From the NCBI GenBank assembly GCA_027886185.1, contig WOAB01000142.1, forward strand, positions 2,852,001 through 2,916,000: a DNA stretch of 64,000 nucleotides, given 5' to 3'. Origin of the DNA: Rheum nobile. Taxonomy: Eukaryota; Streptophyta; Magnoliopsida; Caryophyllales; Polygonaceae. Positions 34,900-44,419 of the stretch are shown one piece after another. The notes beneath the pieces are model-generated. The model was not told the origin of the DNA. It ran no database searches and worked only from the letters and a program-made list of their open reading frames with translations. Every line of letters starts with the position of its first letter. The first letter of the stretch is position 1. The translations under genes and the position numbers were made by a program.

Positions 34900-36370
34900 G
34901 GAAGTCTTTTGTAGGGTGCATCAAAATGAAGGTTCAAGATCATCATCGTTTCATTGTAATTGTCTGTTTTATGGTGGTTGTCATGTTGGTGAATGTTGCA
35001 ATTGTTAAGTTGGCAATTTAGGGTCATATGTAACACAAGATATGAATTTAGTGAGTTTGTGTTCTTGTATTGGAATGGATAATGTGTTTGGTTTTGTGTT
35101 GTAATGGATTAGCTGCTATGAATTATGCAAGAACAGGTTATGTGTTCAGTGGATTAGGTGTTATGAATTTGCTATGTGTTTGTTTCAAGGCTTATGTGTT
35201 TGTTTCATAGGTTCTATTCTATTGGTTCATTTGCTATGTGTTTATTGCCAACATATAAAAGAGAAGTCTGCACATGTGACAAAAGTAGCAAATTCCCATT
35301 ACAAGAGTAGTTTGCATTTCGAGCAGTATATACATGTTCATAATCCAAAGTTAACCAAACTCAGTTTGCTAAAACACAATTCCATAACACAAAGTCAGGC
35401 CAAAAGTAGTCTGCTAAAACACAATTTCACAACACCAAAGTCTGGCCAAAAACATCCAAATAACCAAAGGGTGCATAACTATGGATGTGAAGGACCCTTG
35501 TCTTTGGAATGCTTCATGGGTGAGCACTTGAGTACAGTAGCAAGAGCACCTCTTGTTGCAATCAACTTTCTTCTTGGCTGTCGAACTGGAACAAATTTGG
35601 TTCTTGTTCCTGATCCTTGGTTTTGAATGCTTAATTGTGGTTCAGAAACTTGCAAGAAATTACAACATTTGAGCAAAAGAATATATGATAAGTAAGCTAT
35701 TTCCAGAATAGATTGGTTGATTGTGCTTATAATGATTTACCTGTGCAGATTGACTTGGTGGAGCAGAAACATGGGGTTGGGCAACCTGATTCACTGAGCT
35801 TTGTGTTCCATTGTTGTGGTTGGGCTCCTCAAAGTTGTACTACAAAAGAGGACCCAAAAAGTGTAAATACTAGCAAACATATGAGATCACTAACCATCAC
35901 ATTTGAGATCACCAACCATGACATTTGCAGCTTCAACATAATTCATGCCAGGCTGTGCTGAAGGACCTGTGACATTGCTCCATTGATGCGAGCCCTGGCA
36001 ATATTTAAACCATACAAATGCATTAGTAAGTTATAGGGTTTAAGGTACATTGGAAATCATACAATTGGATTAGTAAGTAATACAACCCTAAGTACATACT
36101 AACCATTTCATGTGCAGCTTAGAAATTACCCAATTCTGGGGTTGTGAAAGGACCATCTCCATTATTGTTTTGCTCAGAACCCTACCATTGTTTAAACCAA
36201 ACAAATAGGTTAGTAAGAACTACAACCATGTCATTTGCATTAGGAAGTAATACTAACCATGTCATGTCTAGCCTAGAAACTACCCATTTGTGGAGTTGTG
36301 GAAGGACATGCTCCATTGTGCTTCTGAGAGGATACAATTAACCATTAGCATGTCTATGTAAGCATTAGGG
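34900..36370. other. MULE interior with decayed repeated segments
   Basis: A direct duplication of about 45 bp built on TGCTAAAACACAATT lies at 35363-35450. A 60-90-bp segment resembling the C-terminal tail of the minus-strand gene is repeated three times (about 35940, 36110 and 36265; for example GTTGTGGAAGGACATGCTCC). No intact gene. Confidence 0.5.
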
Positions 36371-36377
36371 GTAACAT

Positions 36378-38105
36378 TTAAATGCAATTCACTTTTACCT
36401 TTTTGTATACTTTCTTTTTTTGGGACCCTACAAGCACTATATTTGGATTTCTTGGTCTTCCTCCAAGATTGTGTGGCTTTCGGAGCTCAGGTCCTTTTGG
36501 GGGATTTGAACACCTATTCTTGTAATAACCAAGCTGACCACAGTTGGAGCACCTTGTCTTTCCTACAACTCTAATCCTTTTCACCTTACTAGGTATCTCC
36601 TCTCCCACCTCTCTTCTTCTAGACTTCCTTGGTCTTCCTGGTTGTACAATGTAAGAGGTTTAGAATGTGGTTGACTAGTCTTCTTCCATTGAATTTCTCC
36701 AGGCATAGGATTGATTATCAAGTTGTAAGCCCTCAGGTAAGCCTCCCTTGTATAATATGGACGCACATTGTACCCTTGCATCTCCTTATGACATCAAGCA
36801 TGCCATGAACCTACCCTTCCAAGCTTGGTTGTATGAGATTGAGATATTATGCTCTCTTCTCACAACATTAATAAACCCAGTCAATTTCCAATTTGGATCA
36901 TCCCTATAATGCTCAAGGTATCTCTCTGTAAGCCAGATAGAGGTAAGCTTTGTGTTGTGATGTTGCCAGCCACAGTCATGCTTAGGAACAAAGGTTTTCA
37001 ACTGAAAAGTTCCATCTGACCCCATTTTTCTAGCACAAGCCTTAAAACCACAAAGAATTTTCTTACAAACACATTTTTTCCTAGCATGCTTCATAGCTCA
37101 ATCATACTTAAGTTTACAGTAAGCAGAAACCTTAGACTTATCATTGTGCAAATAGTAGTAATCACCACCATTCTCAATGGAAATTGCCTCAAAGCTCTTC
37201 TAAATATGTCATTAGAGCCAAATATCATGCCAACTTTCAACTTATTTTTTTTTTCTTAAAGTCTACGAGAGGGTTAAATTCATGATACTATACACGTGGA
37301 GGACCATTAGAATCACTTAAACTCAGCAACTCATCAGAATCATCTATGGATTTCTCATCATCCACATAAGGCTCTTTGCCAATTGTTTCAAGATCAACAC
37401 ATGATCCCCCGAACTCAGCAACTTCAGGATCAACATTCTGCTGAAACAAATCATCATCTTCATCATCACTCTCTAAAAAATTGAAATCATCATCTGATGA
37501 AGTTTCAGTGCCCACCACATCATCTTCATCACTTAGACTGACTTTAGAATCACCAGATTCATGAAGATCATTAGAATCATATAAATCTTCAGATACATGG
37601 ATGGGAGGAGTGTTTAGGGTTTTTTGGGTTCTAACCCTATGTGATGAGGATTGGGAAGTGTGAGGCCGAGATGATGAAGATGGGCTTTGTACATGTGAGT
37701 TGGTATTTGTACATCCAGAGATGGCCTTTGAGAAAGACGGGCCTTGGGGTCTCAACTGTTTTGGACTAGGTTCATTAGCTTTCACATGATAAATATGGGC
37801 AACTCTATCATAGCCAACTGATTTAAGGACCGTTTCCATTACATCATTGTCTCCATTGATGTACCTGAGCCCTTGTTGAAGGGTTTTCCCTGGTTGTGAG
37901 AACCACATTTCCTCCACCCCATCACACCAATTTCTTCTTTTATTCTAGCTTCAATCACAACCTTAGACACCAGATCTGGATCCACACCTCTATACATATA
38001 CAATTTCCCTTTTCTATAGCTTAAATCTCCTAGCTTGGACATGTAAAATTGTCCCTCATACAAGAACCTAAGAGTAATATTTATCCATGCAATTAAAGAA
38101 GTCAA
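36378..38105 (-). pseudogene. MURA-like transposase without catalytic domain
   Basis: In gene order: a PB1-like N-terminal domain (LRFLYEGQFYMSKLGDLSY, MYRGVDPDLVSKVVIEA), a frameshift near 37930, an acidic Ser-rich stretch (about 37300-37650), a MuDR-type DNA-binding domain (CVCKKILCGFKACARKMG, FQLKTFVPKHDCGWQHHNTK, WLTERYLEHYRDDPNWKL), then directly AYNLIINPMPGEIQW and a zinc knuckle (CSNCGQLGYYKNRC, with Tyr where His is usual). The catalytic MULE domain and SWIM finger that normally lie between are missing at about 36785. The product could at most bind DNA. The frameshift makes even that unlikely. Confidence 0.82.
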
Positions 38106-39170
38106 CTCAGTTTTGGTACAAGGTCATCAGTCAATTTTAGTATAAGGTTATCACATAATGATGCACAATGTAATCACATAATGATACTAAATTATCACAT
38201 AATTTTTTATACCATAAATAACTTCACTTTTCATTTCAAAAGAATTAAATAACATTAGGGTCCCATAGCACAATTCCATGCCACACACACATCAACAATA
38301 AATTACTTTTCACCTCTACCAACACACACATGTCTTTACACACGCACGAAATGGCACTTCTTTTTTGAACTGTATATGTCAAGTGTCATATAGCAGAGCA
38401 AGAATCCAAAGCAAGGAATCAAAATTATGCAATAAATAATGTCCACATGCATTCTGACTTCCACGGTTCAACTTATTCAATGTGTCAGAAAACCACAACC
38501 CTAAACCAACCTTTTGAACGACTTACCAAAAAGATGAAGTGAACTCACCTTCCTAAACCAACCTTTAGTAGAAGCCCTAAATCGAGCACTAAATTCGTCG
38601 ACCAACTTCGATAAAATTCTTCTCGACCAACTTCTCCAAATTCCTTCTTGACTTGAGCTTTTCCAGCTTTGATTCGTCACTCGAGCACCAAATTCTCCCC
38701 GCGCGCGAACTCCCATCCCCTCCCTGTGAAGATTCCAAGCCAAATCGAGCACCAAATTCGTCGTCGAAGGGACTAATTGGATTCCGATTTCTCAATTCCC
38801 ACAAACCCTAGAATTTCGCCCCCAAATCGCCATCGTGAAAGAAATTAAGAGGAAATGGGTGAAATGGGTTCGGATAGTGAAATGTAAGAAATGGGTCGGG
38901 TAGCTTAATTAAAAATGGGTCGGGTAGTTTAATAAAAAAAAGGGTTGGGTTTAGGGTGAATTTTAAATGGTTAAAAAAGCCATAAAAACATTAAAATAAT
39001 AAAGGGCAAAAAGGTAATTTCACGCATTTAATAGAGAGTTGACGGATAAGTGAGGATAGGTGGCATTTCGCTAACGGATGGCCATATTGGGGTGGTTTCC
39101 GGTAAATATGCATAGGTCAGGTGGTTATTGACAATATGACTTCTTCGGCATGTAGTTTTCGATATTTGAC

Positions 39171-39179
39171 CCTTTTTTT
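39171..39179. repeat. 9-bp target duplication of the 9-kb MULE
   Basis: CCTTTTTTT is present here and at 48175-48183, outside the two TIRs. The T run makes the exact limits uncertain by a few bases. Confidence 0.6.
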
Positions 39180-39227
39180 CGGCGAAAAACCGCACACTCC
39201 AGTTTTTTTTTACTTCGCACTCCTCCT

Positions 39228-39551
39228 TGGGCGGCACATCTTGCCGCCCAGAAAACCCGAGTTTCCTGGGCGGCACGTAGTGCAGCCCAGGATGGGTTCA
39301 ATTTTTATTTTATTTAAAATGTATTTTTAAAAACCGGTTTCACTGAACCGGTTTAGTCGGCGGCAACATGTGCCGCCCAAAGAACCGATTCAGTGATCGG
39401 GTTTGTTGGGGGAGAAGGGTTTATGGGCGACATTATGTGCCGCCCAGTGAACCGGTTCACGAAAACCGGAGTACTTCTGGGCGGCACTATGTGCAGCCTA
39501 GGGAGTGTACGATTGACAATGGTCAATTTGGGCTGCACATAGGGCCGCCCA
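39228..39551. promoter_or_regulatory. Six 23-bp modules, transposase promoter side
   Basis: TGGGCGGCA-N5-TGCMGCCCA copies begin at 39228, 39267, 39357, 39424, 39478 and 39529, each exactly 23 bp. The last ends 39 bp before TATATATATT (39591-39600), which is 58 bp before the ATG. Confidence 0.88.
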
Positions 39552-39590
39552 GAAATACTCCGTTTCACTCCCAACGGTCATGTGGCCAAC

Positions 39591-39600
39591 TATATATATT
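39591..39600 (+). promoter_or_regulatory. TATA box of the transposase-OTU gene
   Basis: TATATATATT lies between the modules and the ATG at 39658. The other copy has AATATATATT at the equivalent place (19946). Confidence 0.65.
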
Positions 39601-39657
39601 GGAGATGTAATAGTAATGGTTGGAACCCAAAACTTCATACCCAATTTTTCTTAAAAA

Positions 39658-42600
39658 ATGTCATCGTCAAGCGATCCTGGTTGGAGGGGGTTGTCGGAGT
39701 CATCTTCGAGCACGCACACATCTCTAGATGATGAGGGTGATTTTCAGTCGCCGATTTCTCCTAAATACTTCAAGGTACGTAATATTTTAATTTTTATTGT
39801 ATAAAATGATTAGATCTTAAATGTACTTAGTCTTTGAAATGTTAGACTGTTTTGAAATAATCTATAATTTTTTGATATTAGTTTGTATAAATTTAATTAT
39901 TAATTAGTCTCAAATGTACTAATTTTTGTATATAAATAGGGTGATTCTAGTGATGATGAATTTGTAGCAATCGACTTCTCATCCCAATTTACTACTAATG
40001 AGATATTTCCGAGTATGGAAGGATTGAGAGATTGGGTGCAAAAGGTCGGTTTTAGTCTTTTTATGGTGATCACTACTAAATCATCAAAGCCTAAAAAGAT
40101 TATATTTCATTGTGAGAGATCCGGGTTACCTAGGTCCGGCAAGAAAAATAAGTTAGTCGATGGTAAAAAGGTCAGCCCGATACGAGTGAATAAAGCTAGG
40201 TCAAAGAAGAAGGATTGTCCTTTTTTGTTGCATGGTACTTTTAGGGAAGGAAATGCTATTAGAGATCCTGGGTGGACCATATCGGTTGTTAGTGGATGCC
40301 ATAACCATATGCTTTCGAGCACCTTGATCGGGCATGCATTTGCTTCCCGACTTACGAAGGAGCAGCGTAGGAAAGTGATGATTGATACTGCGGCGGGTGC
40401 AAGACCCAATGTTATTTCTACACAGCTTAGGAATGAATACACGGGTTCAACGATTTCGAGGAGGCAGGTGTACACTGTTAGGGCTAAGGAGAGGTTGAAA
40501 CCCCTAAGCAATCTGAATGTAACACAATGGTCATTGGGGTTTTTGAATGAGAAAGGCTATTTGTTGGACACTGCTACTAAGCCGAGGGAAGATGGGAATG
40601 AGGTTTTGGCGTGCTTGTTTATTTCTCATCCAGACGCTCGACATTTGCTGTGCATGTTCCCTAATGTCGTCATCATGGATTCGACCTACAAAACCAACAG
40701 GTAAACCTTACTCGTTTTTGTATTATGTGTAGATAATGGTATTTTCTGCGGGTTTAAAGTATTTTTGTGTTGCATTTATAGGTACGGTATGCCTTTGTTC
40801 CAGATTGTTGGGTTTACTTGCACCAACTACACATATTGCATTGCTCTTGTGTTCATGGAAAGGGAGACGACAAGCCACTATGCATGGGCACTGAGACGAT
40901 TGAAGTGGTTGTACGGGGGGAAAAGTCCCGTATGCATCATGTCTGATCGAGAGCTAGGACTGATCAAGGCTGCCAAATTGGTGTTTCCGAAGGTTCGTCA
41001 TCTATTGTGCCAGGTCCATGTAGACCGTAATGTGAAGGCATATGCTAAGATGATTAAGATTGACGAGAAGAAATTCTCGGGAAGTGTTCGTCGGGTGATG
41101 AGGTCTCACACAAAGGAGGAGTATAGAGAGCGACTTGCTCACTTTAAGGAGATATGGAGTGAAGGCCTGGTGAAATATGTGGAGCAAACTTGGTTTAATG
41201 AGCATAAGAAGAAGCTAGTTGCGGCATGGTGTGATGATGTTCTCCATTTTTCCACAAGAACATCAAACAGGTAACTTTCATACAAACATTTGCAATCAAA
41301 TTGGGTTATAAAATTCATTTAGTAAATTGTAAACGATTATATTATTTTCAGGGTTGAGGGTTAGCACTCTATGCTTAAGGACATGATTGAGACATCCGTT
41401 GGAGGGTTCGACACAATTGTGCAGCACATCGACAACATGTTTGTTGATCATCATCGGAAGATCCGATTTGAGATGACCAAGAACTGCACTGCCTTTCCCA
41501 TGGAGATAGTAAATGGCCCTGAGTGGGTTAAGGTGTTCTTCAAGCGCATCCTTGAAAAGTGCTCTGAGAAATGCTTGAGAATGTTGTATGCCCAAGCTGT
41601 ATTAGCAAAGGAGGGGAAAATTGGGGACAAATGTGATGATTTTTGGTGGAGGTCCACACTAGGACTGCCTTGCCTACACACAATTAAGGTCTACGTGGAG
41701 ACGGATTACCCGTTAGTGCCTGAAGAGGTTGATATTTTCTGGAAGCAGATCCGATGGGAAGGGGTGGATGCAAAGGATCTTGATGTCGATGATGGTGTTG
41801 CAGTCACAGCGGACAATGTCACGGTGCAGGACTTCATTGAAGAGTTCTTTTGTGGGACAGTTCAAGGATTTACGTTGAAGAAGATGGCGGAAAAGTGGGT
41901 GAGTCAAAGGACCCTACATCGTGCGATATTAAAGACCCGCCACGTGGTGAGACCAAGAAGGGGAGGCCTAGGATGAATGCGAGAAAGACCGACACCAAGA
42001 GGAATATGGGTTGGGACGAGCATGTGGATGCAAAAATGAAGAAGATGAAGGAGAAGCAGAAGATGAAGATGGAGGATGAGGAGCTGGGAGTGGAAGAGGA
42101 GGATGCGCCTGCAGAGAAAGAGACGACCAATGTGAAATCGTCCGTGGGGATCAAAGGGATCGAAAGGATGTCCTTCTAGCGGACGACCTCACAGTGGAGT
42201 TTCAACAGCAAAGGGGAGTGCCACTAAACCTGCAAAGCCTAAATCTGCTTCAAGCAAGTCCAAGTCGGCTTCAAACAAGTCAGTCAAGTATCTCGGCTTC
42301 AACTGGGGACACGAGAATATTGATCATTTCATGCTCGCATACATTTCTAGAGTACAAAATGTCAAAGGTGATGGTCATTGTGGGTTTCGTTCTCTTGCCG
42401 TTTTGCTATGTCGCCGAGAAGACGAGTACATTGATGTCCGATTAGAGCTTTGGAAGCACGTCCAGACACATGGAGCCAACTACCTAGCGATGCTTACAGA
42501 GGAAGCGTTGACGGTGGAAGCATTTGTTAGGAGATTGAATTATATTGCTTCACCGTGCACGACGAACTTCTGGTGTATAATGCATATTACTGGTTTGGCA

Positions 42601-42988
42601 TTTGCCACAGAACACCAAGTGGCTGTTGTTGTGTTATCATGGTTCGGACCGCACACATGTCTTCCATTGTGCCCCCCCGGGTGCTGAGCCTCCGACAAAG
42701 GCTTATGCGATAGCACATGTAGGCATGAGAGACCATTACGTACCGGTACGTGGAGTCCTACTCTCTCGTATTTACTTATTCTTTCATAAATTTTTATAAC
42801 TATACTGTTTATGTTTACAGATTTGGCTTGTTAATGATCATTGTCCCATTCCACCGCCTCCAAGACAGCGGCGCATTTACAAGGATCCAAGTGTTGATGG
42901 ATGGGATAGTCATGAGCGCTTTAAGGATAGGTTCAAGAATTATGTAGAGGAGCGAGCATTTCAAGGGCGACCTGATATACTTACCTAG
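39658..42988 (+). pseudogene. MULE transposase fused to OTU protease domain, copy 2
   Basis: Exons: 39658-39774, 39940-40700, 40782-41270, 41352-42745 and 42821-42988, with GT/AG introns that keep phase. Domains: Ser/Asp-rich N-terminus, FAR1-like DNA-binding region (SGCHNHMLSS), MULE core with Asp in IMDSTYKTN and MSDRELGLIKAAK, linker, then a full OTU domain. The OTU has Asp/Cys in VKGDGHCGFRSLAVLLC and the likely His in RDHYVPIWLVND. OTU domains are cysteine proteases that cleave ubiquitin-like chains. Defects: TAG at 41362-41364 (CAG in copy 1), one base lost near 41898, one G gained near 42147, and one extra C in the run at 42672-42678. The last exon ends KNYVEERAFQGRPDILT. Confidence 0.87.
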
Positions 42989-43219
42989 GTTTTTTGGATT
43001 GTAATCGACTTTATATATGATATTGTATTTCTTTTTGTGGGAAAGTTTGATTGAGATTGATCCGGAATCTGTGTTTATAATCATTTGATTTTTTTGAATT
43101 GTTTTTGATTCGGGAAAATGCAATACGAGACAATAATATTACTTGGAAATACTTAGCAAATCCACGTACACATAAACATTAAAGCCTACACTAGTTGAAC
43201 ATGAATCATAAACAACTAT

Positions 43220-43699
43220 CTATTCCTCATCAGATTCGTTCTCTCCGCCATCATAATCCTCATCAGAATCGGTCTCCCCGCCATCATTAGAGCTATCGTT
43301 GTCCACCTCAGATTCCGGATCTTCTAAGAGACTAGGGATATGACGTCTCGGGTGTGCAGACTCTGTGTAAATGGTGACTGAAACACCAGGTCTGTAAAGA
43401 GCTATAATTTTAGCTACTTGATCCTCATGTACCACCTTACGGAGTCGTGGAGGATCCACACCCGGTGGAAAGTAAAAAATCCAACCAGGGCGAACCCCGT
43501 TTGGATGGTAAAATAACGTCATGAACAAGTAACCTAATGACAACCCCCCCTCTCCAGGCGAGACATCCCCCATCCGCAACGTGCGGACCTCGCCACCTTC
43601 GTAGCCATGGAAAAACATGTCCATCCCACTTCGTTGGCGTATCATTCGATTGTAGGTGATTCGCCCATTTTCGTAAACTTTGAGAACCAAAGGCGCCAT
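43220..43699 (-). CDS. Unknown MULE protein with acidic tail
   Basis: An intact 159-residue frame starts MAPLVLKVYENGRITYNRMI at the first ATG after a TATA box. I do not recognise it. The first 110 residues look folded (MDMFFHGYEGGEVRTLRMGD, LSLGYLFMTLFYHPNGVRPG, WIFYFPPGVDPPRLRKVV, VAKIIALYRPGVSVTIYTES). The last 45 are strongly acidic (VDNDSSNDGGETDSDEDYDG). No transmembrane segment or signal peptide is evident. It lies between the transposase and the plant-mobile-domain gene, with its own modules and TATA box. Absence of stops contrasts with its neighbours. Confidence 0.7.
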   Translation of the reverse strand: MAPLVLKVYENGRITYNRMIRQRSGMDMFFHGYEGGEVRTLRMGDVSPGEGGLSLGYLFMTLFYHPNGVRPGWIFYFPPGVDPPRLRKVVHEDQVAKIIALYRPGVSVTIYTESAHPRRHIPSLLEDPESEVDNDSSNDGGETDSDEDYDGGENESDEE

Positions 43700-43778
43700 T
43701 ACCCTAAATAGAACACAAGAAAAGTTTGTGAGAAGTGAGGAGTGGGAATTGTGTGGATTTGGAGATGTTTTCGTTGCG

Positions 43779-43786
43779 TATTTATA
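43779..43786 (-). promoter_or_regulatory. TATA box of the acidic-tail gene
   Basis: TATAAATA on the minus strand, about 31 bp from the nearest 23-bp module (43818) and about 79 bp before the ATG at 43699. Confidence 0.65.
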
Positions 43787-43817
43787 AGGCTTTATTGCAG
43801 GAAATATATGACCGTTG

Positions 43818-43928
43818 TGGGCGGCACACAGTGCAGCCCAGGAGGGTTCACTTGGGTGGCACACAGTGCAGCCCAGTAGGGTACTTGTGAGATTTCTGGG
43901 CCCTTTGGGCAGCACTACGAGCCGCCCA
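43818..43928. promoter_or_regulatory. Three internal 23-bp modules
   Basis: Modules begin at 43818, 43853 and 43906 (TGGGCGGCA-CACAG-TGCAGCCCA, TGGGTGGCA-CACAG-TGCAGCCCA, TGGGCAGCA-CTACG-AGCCGCCCA). They are far from either TIR and directly upstream of the acidic-tail gene. Confidence 0.85.
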
Positions 43929-43992
43929 GAAAGCTTTTTTACTATATAAGAAGAACTTATGTTACTATATTCATGATATTTGTAGGAAATCA

Positions 43993-44419
43993 AACACTAC
44001 AACAAATAATGACATCTTCATCCGAATCATCATCATTACCGCTGGGTTAGAGCCCTTGGAGTTCGTGAAGTTAATTGCTGGAGATGAGTGACCTACTGTG
44101 AGAATGGTATTTTATTACCCGTACTCTGCCACCCGACCTCGTTGCAGTGTGTATGTGTTTTTTTAGAATGTGTATGGCATCCATGTATGTGTTTTTAGAA
44201 TTTGTATGTGTTTTTAGAATGTGTATGTATTTTACGAATATGCATATGTATTTTATTCTAGAAATAACGGACGAAAATCTAAAAAAAACAATAAACAAAG
44301 AGGCCAAAGTAGAAATGACTGAACAAATATCTAAAAAAACCAAGAAGTCAAACTAGAATTAACAGAACGTCAATCTAAAAAAACCAATAAACACAGAAGT
44401 CAAACTAGAAATAAATATT
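43993..44419. other. Spacer between the two minus-strand genes
   Basis: Low-complexity words (GTATGTGTTTTTAGAA) and short direct repeats, including AAAAAACCAA-AA-ACA words. No coding signal. Confidence 0.55.

Larger units (their letters stand above)
33712..39172. mobile_element. MULE with ~350-450-bp TIRs, internally deleted
   Basis: GGGTCAAATACCGAAAA at the left and the complement of TTTTCGATATTTGACCC at the right begin inverted repeats. These stay similar through CATATTTACCGGAAACCACC and CGTTAGCGAAATGCCACC to about 34063 and 38800. The left flank TTCTTTTTA (33703-33711) matches TTTTTTTTA (48177-48185) at 8 of 9 if the MULE inserted at 39180 is removed. It carries a GRF zinc-finger ORF and a MURA-like gene that lacks its catalytic domain. 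Confidence 0.88.

Noticed and set aside
42331..42687. Independent host OTU deubiquitinase gene
   Set aside because: It is in line with the transposase exons, has the same partner in copy 1, and lies within the MULE borders.
43818..43928. Internal modules as the TIR of a separate nested element
   Set aside because: There is no matching inverted end or target duplication nearby, and the spacing to a TATA box and ATG fits a promoter better.
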